NCBI GenBank assembly: GCA_035079385.1
Contig: JAVHKY010000004.1
Span: forward strand, 21,751,001-21,815,000
DNA: 64,000 nt
From: Aspidiotus rigidus
Taxonomy: Eukaryota; Arthropoda; Insecta; Hemiptera; Diaspididae
Direction: 5' to 3'
In this document: one piece after another, positions 34,529 to 46,542 of the stretch
How positions within the stretch are numbered: position 1 is the first letter of the stretch
How the letters are laid out: each line of letters opens with the position of its first letter
The notes under the pieces: generated by a model
Seen by the model: the letters and a program-made list of their open reading frames with translations, nothing else
Told to the model about the DNA's origin: nothing
Database searches by the model: none
Translations under genes and position numbers: made by a program

Positions 34529-34599
34529 TTTTTTATTTAAAATAAATTTTAAAAAATAGTGGTATAAAGTGCCGTTTCTTTTGTTTTTTTAATTTATAT

Positions 34600-34760
34600 T
34601 ATACTAGGCCTATAGTAGGTCTAGGCCTTCTTTATACTAGCTTCATCTAGGTCTAGGATTCCTTAATTTTCAATACCAAATCCCATATGACTCATAAAAC
34701 AGGTTTCCTGCGTTCCTCGTTTAACTTTGTTAAGGAAGCCATTGTTTTTCCTATTTATCG
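34600..34760 (+). repeat. Dispersed repeat, copy 1 (second copy 47545-47705)
   Basis: Both copies share TCTAGGCCTTCTTTATACTA, TCAATACCAAATCCCATATG, ACTCATAAAACAGG and GCGTTCCTCGTT, in the same order with few differences. The segment includes a CATAAAACAGGTTTCCTG version of the family B end motif, so it is probably part of that element family. Confidence 0.8.
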
Positions 34761-34799
34761 CAACATTAAAAAGTAGTGATAAGACAAACTGCCAGCACC

Positions 34800-37700
34800 A
34801 TTAGCATTAGTTAGGGATAGTCCCTGCCACCAGAGTACAAAAATTCAGCGTAGTTTCCAGTTGGTACAAAAAAAAACAATCAATTTTGACCAATGCGATA
34901 GTGTTGACTGGGCACCCTTACTGGTTCTGGACAAAGGTGGACAATATCAAGCCCTGGAATGCCGACATCAGGCAGATGAATCATTCTACTTTTATAAGTT
35001 GTATACAAATAACTGTGGATTCAGAGGTACTTTGGTTTTCAGATGTTGTCATATGCTTTTGGTGTCAGCACAGTCAGATTTGATGGTTGTTCAAGTACAA
35101 CAATATGTGACTTCTCTGAGATCGATTAAATGTTAACATATTGCATATCAATCCTGAGGTTTCCTGAATCATAGCCCCTAATTTCAAAATTTGTGAGTTC
35201 ACGCTACCCCCACAAATTTCTCACCCCTAATAATCCTGTATACTGTGTCTCTTCTCTTAATAAATGATAACGTCATCATACGTGACCTCGAGGCCCCATC
35301 CAACTATGATGTCATCAGCTGGTGATGCCACCAACTGTAACCCCAAGCCTGATTCTGAAATCTGCAAGTTGTTCAGACTTTTATTGTGCTGTATGTTGGG
35401 CTTATATTAGGCCTGCTTCCATGAACGTTAGGAGCCTATTCAATTTGCTAGTATAGATTAGTATACTGTATAGCCATGTTGAATAGAGGTTAGAGGGTAG
35501 TACCCCAATTCTGAAATCTGCAAGCATGATGTCATCAACCGTGACCTGGAGCCCTAGTATAAGGGAGACTCGAGCAGTATTTCTACTACGCCTAGTATAA
35601 TTGAGACTATTAGAAGGCTTACGAACGGAATGAGTGATCCCGAGAGTGAAAGACAGTAAGGAAGAGAGAGCCAAGTCTGATGACATTATGAATACTGACG
35701 ACGTCACAGGCACCGGTTATGACACCGTGACCGCGAGTGAGCCCCCGTGAGCTAGACAACTTGTCTTACTGTTCACCGCACCTATACTCCTCTATGTGAA
35801 AAATTCACAAGCTAGATCATGATTTCATTGCAAAGCAGGCGTGGCCTTAGAATAATAATTGAAGCTTCCTAGTAGAATTGATCTTTATTTATTTGGCTCT
35901 GCCAGAAGATATTTTTTTTTTCCCGTTTTCTTCTACCCCTCTTCAGTTTGTATGCAAAGAATATGAGTATGGCTGAAAGGAAGGTGATCAATGAGCTCAA
36001 GAACCAGCGGCAAAAAACAGTACATTTGAACGTAAATGTAACGCAACTGGTGGTCGCCTCTCCAAAGGATTTTATGTACAATTTAGAAAGAGTATTGACA
36101 GTAGTACAAACGATTCAACTTAGTTTTGTTCGATAGATCCAAAGTAGGTATTGCACGTGCACAGTTCCACCAAGGAGTTGGAAAAAGGCACCGAGAGAAA
36201 GTGATACGATAATCCTGCAAAGATGCAGCCCGAACGAGTCAGTTCATGATCATATGTCTTGTGGTTGGAGAGCACGGTGGTCAGAACAATGGAACGAAAA
36301 ACAAACAGTGGTACAACCCAGCACAAAAGTAAATAAACCATTTTTACGACTGTGAACCCGAAATTTGATTCAAATTAAACTGGACCTCATCGTTTAAAAT
36401 ATCATAACTTCCGCTCCTAAGATATTAGCAACTATGTGAAATATTGAAAAGTGTTTTAAACAGCCAGAAAATCTTACGGCAAAGAAATTTGATTCTTCAC
36501 CTAACTGAAAAAATTTTGAGCGCAGTATCGACTACAATACAAAACAAGAAAACAAATTTGTAACTCTATAATATCTTCCCAAAAATTTTACATCTCAGAG
36601 AAATCAATTTTCAACCAAATCTATATGCGATACTGTACTGTACTTTGCCATCTGTTGCGTTTAATTACGACTTTTGCCGGCGGCGACGTGTCACGGACAA
36701 AAGTTGGGAAGAAAATTACGAATGTCCGATTCGAAGTTCGTGACCTACAGGTCAGCATACATGACGTATCTGTGTGCTCGCTTTTACTTATCAGTTTACG
36801 AGAAACTCGCCAGGAAGTACGAATTGTCACGCATCCTCGAGTCTCGGTCTAAAAGTTTAAGACGAACAGAGCAACTGTTGCAGGGATACCAAAATCGACT
36901 TATCCCTTTAAAAAATATATTATAAATATTATGTATGGCGTTGTAAAACAATATTTTTCACGTTCGGGAATCGAAATGATAATGACGTGAAATTAATTTA
37001 TCGAAGAGATAAAGATGAATTTTTTGCCAAAATCGAGAGACCGGTACTTCCTAATTGAAAAAAAGTTGAGGTGTGTCAAAATTGATCAACTTTTTCTTAA
37101 TAAAAGCTGCCACTTGTTATAGGGACCTTGTTCTCGGCTCTAACATTAAACGCGAGAAAATTGTCTGTCTTATTATTCGGAAAACATCATTAAGAAATCT
37201 TAGCAGAGATTTATTGCCATCACTTAGTGGTTCACGCTTTATTTCTCCGAACTAACCGAACTTGGTAGAAATGACTTTAGAATACTCCGAAGGTGAGGAC
37301 TTTATCAAGACAAATTTCAGTGTATAATTACGGAATGAGCTGAAGTGGAGAGGGACACAGTTGAATGATAAGCACGCGAGAAGTTTCCGTTAGATGCTGC
37401 TAATATTCCTACCGAAGTTGGAACGACGAAGAGGAAAATAAGATAATTCTACGAATATAGATCGCACGTGCATATCTTATTGTTATAAGAAAAATTGACG
37501 CAAAAAAGATAAGTTGTACCTTGATTATTTTATCTCGGTCCGATAACTCTGTTTTTACGTTTTCTCAGCAATAAGTAAATATTTCCGAACAAATTGAAAA
37601 GAGTTCCAAGAATCGTGATACGAGATCTGAGACACCGACCATTACTCCTGATGTTTGCATGAGACCCTGGAGAGGGAAAATTTGCACATACAAAAAAGTG

Positions 37701-37980
37701 TTTTTTGAGGCCCGGTAGCTGCTGTCTTTACGGCAGGTGCCTCGGGAAAGTTTTAACCGCGGAAATTCATTACAGTGTCTCCATAAGAAACAGAAACAAC
37801 GACAAAATATCACGACGAAAAAGAAGAGGAGGAAGGAGATGATATGTCATCCTTTGACCTGGGAACGATAGGTGAATTCTTGAAAACGTCAACTTCCTGT
37901 GTTATCATGGCGAATAATTTCGAGATGTTGTGACGTTTGAATTTTCATAATGAAGGAGAAGTATGAGATGAGGTGGCCTA
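34800..37980. other. No recognisable gene
   Basis: Unassigned, mostly AT-rich. Two overlapping plus frames at 36625-36925 are GC-richer and free of stops for 75-83 codons but show no known domain. A minus frame at 35402-35713 (103 codons) is also unrecognised. Confidence 0.4.
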
Positions 37981-37984
37981 CGAA

Positions 37985-38600
37985 GATCCAGAAGATCGTT
38001 AAGCATTGTAGTGCACTACCACTCTTGTCTTCAGTTGTCGGTCAGTCTCACCAATACACACACGGCACTGTTGGCCAACCACGATGACTTAATTCAAGTA
38101 CGCCATCCTTTTCCCTTTTTATTGTTGGGGGCTCCATGTGGACGAGAAGCCGTTTCAAAGAGATGATGTTGCACTAAACGCATTTGAACCATAGTCTAAT
38201 TCACCTTTCTTTCCTCTTCACCGTTTGCTCATGAGAAAAGGAGGGGGTGAGGTCAAGGCGTTTTTTGATAAATTTCTTCCGGATGGGGTTATCAACAAGG
38301 TGCGAAAGGCGCCCAAATGCAGTGGGGTATCTTAAAGGTAGGAAATTTGTACATTGATTGTAGAGTCGATAAATGAGCATTTTCTGAAAATATTGATTTG
38401 ATACCGATCGTCTCTTTAAGAGATAGGAGATAGAAAGGTCAAGGAAGTTGATTCTAGAGCTATCGTAATTCCATAGTGAGCCAGACAGAAGCTAGAGGCT
38501 TTGAGGACCATCCCAAAGGCAAAGGACGTCATCGACGTACCTATATCAATAACCAATATGGTTAAGAAGATCAGACTGGGGGGGGGGGGGAGCTGCATCT
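37985..38600 (-). pseudogene. PLE-E: Penelope-like RT/GIY-YIG remnant
   Basis: Minus-strand readings give FMNRFEMQLPP, then (with frame changes) RYVDDVLCLWDG and RINFLDLSISYLLK. Near 38000-38080 they give CVCIGETDRQLKTRVVVHYNA, a degenerate GIY-YIG core (YIGETxRQLKxR..xHY). The order matches PLE-A and PLE-H. A 13-nt G run at 38578-38590 splits the RT. Stops and frameshifts throughout. Confidence 0.7.
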
Positions 38601-38965
38601 CAAACCTGTTCATAAAAACATCGGAGATTAGGCATCTTAAAATTTGCTGTTCAACTTACAAAAATTGGCGGACCAGCGGTGGTTAGTGGGAGGAAAAACC
38701 CTCCTCTACACCTGTTCATAAAAATATCAGAGATTGAGGATCTTACAGGTGAAATTTATTGTCGAATTTACAGAAGTTTGTGGGTCAGCAAAGATTGAGG
38801 AGCCCAGATTCGAGGAAATAGAAATTCCTCTCAAACCTGTTCATCAAAAAAATGTCAGAGATTGAGGATCCTAAATATGGTTCTATGGATGTGCTGACCT
38901 CAATGGAGACCAAAAATTTTTTGTCCAACTTACAGAAATTGGGGAACCAAGAGAGGTTAAGAAGA
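38595..38965 (-). repeat. Partial tandem triplication of a PLE-E segment
   Basis: Three diverged units start at about 38598, 38700 and 38826. Each carries CACCTGTTCATAAAAA or CAAACCTGTTCAT, then GAGATTGAGGATC (or GAGATTAGGCATC), then TTTACAGAAGTTTG or CTTACAGAAATTGG. In minus orientation they correspond to the PLE region ending FMNRFE. Confidence 0.65.
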
Positions 38966-38969
38966 TTGA

Positions 38970-41215
38970 AGAATTCAGAAATTTAGAAGGAAAGATACAG
39001 AATCCTTAATGTTAGCGACTAGGGACAAAAAATTTTTGAAGGGAATAAATGAGATACAAAGTCAATATATGTGTAGTTTTTGAACCCTTCGCAAAGGTGA
39101 GTGCAGAATTGTCTCTTCAAACTCTGATTTCAAAAGGCAACCTTCACGTTTGCTAGAGAGATTGCAATGTGCGATACTCGCAATCTCTTTTCTCTGGGCG
39201 TCGTCAATGCTTGTAAAACCTCTCCCATTCACATGATTAATATTTGTAGTTACGTCATTTGAGCTGGAGGAATTTCGATCGCTCAAATTATTTCATTCAC
39301 ACATCAAAGAAATCATGGCAAATCATGAGAAAATTATTTGAGGACAATTTCAGTCTTTTGTTCAATTATTCAGTAAGATTTTTCAATGCTTCGAAAAAGT
39401 TCAAAAGAAGCAACATTGCTTCAATTAATGTATCTAAACATTCATTTCATCCGCTTCCCTCATTGAAAACGTTTTTCTCGACTTATTTCCTCAGAACACG
39501 TGAAAAAATTCTACTAACAAAACTCTTGTTATATTTTGTTACAGCTGGTAGATATCGCAGACGATCGATCTTTCAGGACTATTTCAGCTGTCTTGTTTTT
39601 ACATACCGTATACTATAAATTTTTGAGTGAGCTAGCGACGGCGAGATTTGAAAAATAGATACTATATATACAACACGAGAATACGTTTTGAGATAAAATT
39701 GATTATAAGGAGGATTTTGCCTTTTCGGTCGCTCGCACGAGTCCACCTGTGTTTATTTTTAAATAAAACTCACGATGATAGAGCGCCTTTTTTTCTTTTC
39801 TTTTTTTTTTTTCACGTGACGTCAACTCATCTATTTAACCGTATGCATTTGTCAGTATGCACACGAGTTTACTCCAGATATTCTCCTCAAAAGTGTGCGT
39901 TAAATTTTTGAAAATGCTGGCGAGTTTAGTTCCAAATTTAATTATCGCGGGCACTCAATTTTAGGGCTCATTTTTCAAGGTTTGAAATTGCATTAGTGCG
40001 GTTTACGGTTGTTTTCGTTCTATTCACGTGATTCTCCTTAACGTTAAGAGGGTTCGTATACACTATTCATTGAAGGATCACACATATCACCTGTAGAGCC
40101 TTTTTACAAGATTGAACAGGGAAAATAGGACGCGATATGATGTAATTATGGCGAGAGAAGGGTTCACTTAAGTATTTATTTTCAACGTGATCACACGTAC
40201 TCAGTCGATGTTCCAATTAATGAGATCCTATCAAAGTAGAACTTCGAGACTTTCTCCCCCTCTATGAAAAATTCCTGTAATGTCGTGAATCTAACGAGCA
40301 TAAGAATGACATTTTTTTTTTTTTTCAGACGTGCTCGAGAGAGTCGAAAATATTTGGAGAAAGTGAAAATCACACACACGTGTATTCGCGAAAGAAGCAA
40401 ATATTACGTACGAAAATTATCGCACCTGATTTAAGTCATTGAGAAGAGATGATGTATACGAAGTGAGTACAAATCGCTCCAATGAGGAAGAAATCGTACT
40501 AGAAATTACTTTTAGAAGCAGCAAAAAAACGAAGACGGAAAATTGCATTTCGGATTATACGCATAAAATCATCCGGAGTACTGCTTAAAGTAAATTCTTT
40601 TTCCTATTACGCAGTATCTGATTCGTATTTATTATTATTTTTTTCTTTTCGCTGCGAAAGCAGTTCGAGAGACTATTACATATGACGATAACGATTGGTT
40701 GTAAAAAATTCAACTCTGATACGAGTTTTTTTCTTTTTTTTTTCTGTGTGGAATATTTATACGTACGTGCAAATATACATTTCTGACGATTATACAGATA
40801 ATGACGCCTCTGATGCAGATAATTCATCTGTGAGGCTCAGATTAGGGAAGGGAAGCAAGGGGACTAAGTTCAAATTGTCTTTCCTCACCAAAAAAAAAAG
40901 TATAAAAAATAGCAATGTAACAAAAACTACTCTAAATATTTCTCTTCCAAAGGACAAGGCCGGTCTTTGCACGTTGGTCTCTGTTCCCTTGAAGACTTAA
41001 CCAAGGCCTATACCTCCTACAAAGGCTCTTAGCTTCGACTATATAAATTTGATGTAATATTGACTGACAGTACTCCGTAAGAGCAGAGTAAGTTCTTGTC
41101 CATCAGATAAAGGGGCTGCAGTAGGTTGCTTCAACTACATTCTGGCCGCACGTTGCGAATATCACACAAAGAAGAATGCTCAATAACCGGTGTGGAAAAG
41201 GCTGTAGTTATTTGA
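38970..41215. other. No recognisable gene
   Basis: The longest frame, 39259-39618 (+, 119 codons), has no known motif. Poly-T runs at 39790-39812 and 40313-40326. Confidence 0.45.
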
Positions 41216-41217
41216 TA

Positions 41218-41382
41218 AGCCTCGTTTACACGAGCGACCAAGTCTCTGCGAATTGGTCGTAGCGAACCGGTTGCAAAAGATGAACATGTTCAACTTTTGC
41301 GGTGTGTTCGCACGACTCGCTGGTCGTTCAAGTCCCAAATGTCCCTAGTCGCAGCGACTTGGTCGCTCGTGTAAACGAGGCT
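41218..41382. mobile_element. 165-bp MITE with 33-bp terminal inverted repeats
   Basis: It starts AGCCTCGTTTACACGAGCGA and ends with the reverse complement, one mismatch over about 33 bp. ATA flanks both sides (41215-41217 and 41383-41385), a possible 3-bp target duplication. The interior has further internal palindromes around TTCGCACGACTCGC. No coding capacity; the superfamily is uncertain. Confidence 0.85.
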
Positions 41383-41389
41383 ATAGCAT

Positions 41390-42650
41390 TAGAATGCGAC
41401 TACGCAATACGTCTAATTGCCTAAACGTGGCTCATTCATGTCACGCCGTTTTCCAAAGACACGCTGCTAGTCCATATTATGGTTGGTCAAATACTCTTAG
41501 AGAACAAATATTTAATTTGGAATCAATAAGACGGGAAAGGCCCCCTCCCCTCCAACTGTCAATTTCGGAGGGGGGAGGAAAAATTTCCGCTATTCGCCGC
41601 CCTTGTAGTGGATTGAGGTGTGAGCAAGGCTTTCACCTCCTTCAGTGATTTGAAAACCTTGAATTTCGTCTTTCTGCATGATATGAGAAGGGCGGAGAAC
41701 CTCGATAAATTTCGACTTCTGGGGAGGAAATACTTAGAAAATTTAGTAGACGATATTTTTCATACTTGACTTACATTAGGCTAAGAATGGGGGCCGAACG
41801 AAGTGTATAGTAGCCAGTCATGAAACATCATATTTATTTTTCATGAAGAGGAGCTGGGAAAATGATGACCATCAACTTGGATGTGAGTGGAGAGGTGGGC
41901 TCTTGACAATTTAGACTTATAATTTAGGGCTGACGAAAGAGAGGATTATGAAGAAATGAGGAGATGAAGAAGACTGATGGCAAATTTTCTCCCGGTCTCC
42001 ATCTGGCTCTTACCGGCACTGTTCGAATCTATAGCGAAATTTCGAATAGCTCTTCAGTTGAAAACGCGTTCGTTTCTACTTGCGATTGAATTAAAATTTT
42101 CCGATTATGTAGTTGTGTATAGGTAATATATAAGGACGATGATTTGGAAAAATTTTGAACTCAATCGATTGACGTGGAGATCAAAAAACATCCACCCATG
42201 GAGTTTGCCTCAATTAATGAAGTTGATGAGCTGGAGATACCCCTCGTGGAACCATCGAAGTATAGACTGACTAATTAATCAGTGCCGCAACGTAGAAGAT
42301 CGCGCTATAACCGAAGTGTACTGCAAGTTTTCCTGATCATTATTTGACATTATTCAGCTTGTTAACCCGAAAAAAGGGCATTCAAAACCGCAAAGATATA
42401 ATCAACGATGGTGAGAATGGACTAATGAAACACACAAATTTCAAAATGTTACAACGTTTACGAAGATTGTTTTGACTTTCTGCGAAAAAATTTGGTCTTT
42501 CAGCTGTCCAGTGAAATTCAAGTCTTCTTTCTCTCCGTAGGGCATTCAGACTACCTCAATACTCGAACTGGATAAATTTCAACATTTTGTTTCTAGATCT
42601 CGAGCCAATAAATAATTATGTCTCGCAACTTCGGAGATTATTCAACTCTT
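41390..42650. other. No recognisable gene
   Basis: Only short ORFs; no repeats noticed. Confidence 0.45.
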
Positions 42651-42656
42651 ATATTA

Positions 42657-43357
42657 CACTACTGAACAGCATTTTATGCACATGAACTATCTAAGAAGTT
42701 TCTAGAAGTATTTTTCACGCTGAACACTATGCCGTTAACCGTTTTTTGCTATCACATCGGAGTTTTGAGTAATTCGCGTTTGAAAATTCAAAAATCGCCA
42801 AAAACTGTACTTTCAAAATGCAATACCACAGTAAAAACAGAATACTGAGGTATTGTTCAACCACATAAAAATGTAGTTTGAACCTTGCTCTATAACATAT
42901 TTACGATTTAGAATAATTGCACAATTTTTCAAACAGATATGAAAGATATTGTACAAGACTATTTTCAGCTTTGAACACCAGGCAATGTACATCCTCGCGT
43001 CGCGACGCAGAATCGCGTGTTTCCCCGCATTTGAAGCTGAAAATAGTCTTGTACAATATCGTTCATATCTGCTCGAAGAAATGTGCGATTATTCTAAATC
43101 GTAAATAAGTTATAGAGCAAGGTTCAAACTACATCTTTATGCGTTTGAACATACCTCAGTATTCCGTTTTTGATATGATATCGTATTATAAAAATACAGT
43201 TATTGGCGATTTTTTAATTTTCAAACGCGAATTACTCGGAACTCCGATGTAATAGCAAAAAACGGTCAACCGCATAGTGTTCAGCGTGAAAAATACTTAT
43301 AGAAATTCCTTAGATAGTTCATGTGCATTCAAAAAATTTGAAATTTGTTCAATAGTG
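42657..43357. mobile_element. 701-bp fold-back element with CACTA-like ends
   Basis: The left arm runs from 42657 (CACTACTGAACAG) to about 42975 and the right arm from about 43030 to 43357 (TTGTTCAATAGTG). They are near-perfect reverse complements over about 300 bp with small indels (for example CACGCTGAACACTATGC / GCATAGTGTTCAGCGTG). TTA at 42654-42656 and 43358-43360 is a 3-bp target duplication. CACTA-starting termini with a 3-bp duplication suggest the CACTA superfamily (inference). The loop near 42980-43025 holds CGCGTCGCGACGC. Non-autonomous. Confidence 0.85.
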
Positions 43358-43369
43358 TTATTTGAATCT

Positions 43370-45095
43370 AGAATTTCTGGTTTTTACGATACCGAAGCAA
43401 TGAGAAATTTGAATAGCATGTACCCCGGGTCTGCGATGTAAAATAACTCCTTCCTACGTCCAAGAGAATTTGAGCAAGATCGCGTCGGGGAGGGAAACAT
43501 TTTTTTTTTTTTTTTCGTTAGTCGCATAAAATGGATGAGGATTTCAAAAATTTCGAGTATCTTAATCCCAACATCCTTTCCATGAATACGCCACTGACCT
43601 TCAACTCTCAATAGTGAGTGTTAGTTTCAGATCGTTCATTTTCGGCCTCGTTCATAAATCATCTGAAAAATCTCTCACCAAAGCAAAAGAATACCTGATT
43701 TCCAACTATGTCATGGATATCTTCAAGTTTTTACGTCATTTAATTGTACTCAAACTCAGAGAAGCAGAAGTAGAAAACCAAATTCCCTATTACTTTAAAT
43801 CATTTTTGCTTTTAATCGATTATTTTCTAGGGTCTTCAATCAATTGGTGATAAGGAAAGGAAACTTATGCTCGTTTTCTAACTGTACTCAAATATTCCTC
43901 AATTTCTAAACGTTTCGCCGTTCAAGAAAAATTATATCTCTTACGCCATCGCTTGAAAACTCGAAAAATTACGATATTTACCGTATGTTTTTCTTAAATG
44001 ATAATTTTTAATAGAAACTACGAAAATATTTACGTGGAATTACGTTTATCATAAATACGGTACGTTGAAAATTTCTTGCAAAAACCAGAAGTTCACACTG
44101 CTTTGTTCCTACAAGTGTCTACGATTATTTCGATAACTTTCAGTGCACAAATATTAGATTTAAAAATATACAAAATAGATACTGATAAGATGAGAGAAAT
44201 TACTTACAGCCTCGAAGCACGGGAAAAACAAATTTAGTGAAATCACAAATAAGTACGCGAACAACATTTTTGAATCACTCAAAACCATTACGAACAAAGA
44301 GACGAAAATACTATACTGACGATGCTCTGATCAAGTGGAAAATAATACTGCGTGATACCACTTCGCTAACAGAGAAGCAAGTGAAATCACTCGAGTTACT
44401 ATACTAGGAACAAGGGGGCCCAGGGAAACGACTAAAGTTAGGATGGGAAAAATGATGATCCACCTACGTGTGACCACCAAGATGATCAAGTGAATCCACA
44501 GGTCACGAGAGTAAAAACAACAGCACGATGTGAAACCACCTCGTCGATCGTAAAATAAAATACGAAAAGAATTCGTTCGTTGTCCGGCTATTTATACGCT
44601 ACGAAGTTGCGATAAAGCTCGCGGAAACTTGGAAAAGTATCGTCACGAGGCGCAATACTGACGACGGACGCTTCGTTGACGTAAAGCGCAAGAGCTATGT
44701 GTAGCTTAGAGCCTTGTGCATACCTCCTTCAGAGGTACGTAGGCATTTAGTTTTTGATAATACCTGTGTGAGTAGCGATATGTTTTATTATACATGTATT
44801 TCGTAGTCCAGACTAATTATTCGTACAATTTTTTGCCTCGGATTATTCGTAAAAATACGTATCTACATGCACAAATAAATAAGCCATCGCTACCAAAGAT
44901 GTTATCTGAATGATCGAATGTGACTATAGCCATTCTAGAGGAAGAGGGCTAGGACCACGTTCAGGCAGTTGAGAAAAATTTTGACATTAGCGCAATATCT
45001 TACCTATGAGAAATAAGATGAAAAAGCACGAACGTACGGTAACAATTTTTATTATAGAGTACGTACACGAAATAAATGTACTATACGAGGAGGCT
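43370..45095. other. No recognisable gene
   Basis: AT-rich sequence with no domain-bearing ORF. Poly-T at 43500-43515. Confidence 0.45.
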
Positions 45096-45099
45096 ACTC

Positions 45100-46542
45100 T
45101 ACACGCGACAGGTTTCGAACAATTTCAATCCGATCATCATCAAGACTGAAGAATAGGTACTATGAAACTAAATCGAAGGAAAAACGAAAATTAAAACGAA
45201 AGTATCCTTAGAAAGATGAATCAGTCGTATGACTTGAAGTGGTAGACGAGACGTATGAGCAACATCTCAATGTCTCAACGACATGTCTAAAATTCGGTCT
45301 CCAGTCAAAATCGTCTCCTCGCAAGAATCTTATAGAAAAATGACTTGTGGATTCGGAACGTCGGAGCTAGTACTGCAAAAAAGCTATCTTACAAAATATC
45401 CTACATCGTTCTGCCAATCGGCTCGCTCAAATCCTAGATCAGAATAACTTCGCTTATTTACAGCAAGCCACAATCATATCGAAAGGAATCCAAGAACTAC
45501 CATAAACTTCGTGACCGAAAACTTTGCAAACTACAGTATCTAACCTCACGTGAGTCAAAAGCTAGTCAACATATTGACACTTTTCAGCTCGCTCGTTCCG
45601 TCGTCAACCTTTCACATGAGCACCTCCCTGAGTTCGAGCTCTTTCTTCTTCGTCGAGATACAAAATTTACCAGCCCCCCTCCTCTTAAAGAAAGATGATA
45701 TAAGATCCATCGTCCTCTCCATCTAGCTTCGGGAATTAGGACCGACCTCCAACTGGATTCCAACGGTACTCGTCACATGGTTGCTCAAGTTCACAAGCCT
45801 CTTTCCTCTGAACTCAAATCCTTTTTCTCCTTACAGCGGCGTCTTCCTGAAAAAAAATGTACTCACCGTTAGAGGAGATAAGGGTGAAACTAAAGTTCTA
45901 CTTTCTGAACGTAACTACGAAGAAAAAATCCTCGATTCTGATGGAGCTACAAAAATAAAACTCAGCCTTATTCAATATAAAAAAGCCATTCTTGCAGCGT
46001 CTACACACGTTACTCAAGGTAATCGTGAACATCTGTACGAAATGAACTTTGCGGTGCCTCAACTCTACGGCTAAATAACATTACAGGCCTGTCATCGCCT
46101 CTTACTCAGACTCGAGCTTCAAACTCGCAAAATACCTTTCCAGCTGGTTTCGCTTCGTTGCTGTATTCAACCCCAGTTACGTTCTCAAAAATTCAACAGA
46201 TCTCGTTTCTCGGCTTCAGGTTGAGAACTTCCCACTCAGTTTGTAGCTAGTTTACTTTGATGTTAAGAGCATACCTATCGAAATACCTGTTATAACGAAC
46301 TTTCGGAATTCAAGAAATCGATCACTCTTTGCGTTTTTAGAAAGAGCGTCTGTGAGTTTCCATATGGTCTCCTCATGGAAGGACTTCTTTCCGCTCTCGT
46401 CACCCCGACGTCTTCATGAACCGGATGGAATTTTACATTCTAGATGAGTTTCAACTCTGTAAACTTTTGGGCTAGATATGTCAACGACATCATTTACATA
46501 TGGCGAGGTTCGGACGCCGACCTACAAAAACTCACGGGGACG
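45100..46542 (+). pseudogene. PLE-F: Penelope-like RT, first segment
   Basis: Plus-strand readings in order: NYHKLRDRKLCKLQYLTSRE, VVNLSHEHLPEFELFLLRR (N-terminal region), VRGDKGETKVLLSERNYEEK (degenerate TKADKGxA box), RPVIASYSDSSFKLAKYLSS, LVYFDVKSIPIEIPV, FPYGLLMEGLLSALVTP and FWARYVNDIIYIWRGSDADL (catalytic block with YVND for YVDD). It breaks off at about 46542 and continues at 48323. A degenerate hammerhead-like string on the minus strand at 45112-45150 lies upstream. It belongs to a different PLE family from A/H and B/C/D. Confidence 0.8.

Noticed and set aside
45125..45165. Plus-strand CTGAAGA-ATAG...CTAT-GAAAC as a hammerhead
   Set aside because: It fits the core and a 4-bp stem II but lacks the GUC/stem III part. 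The minus-strand reading of the same area resembles PLE hammerheads better, so the plus-strand match is probably chance.
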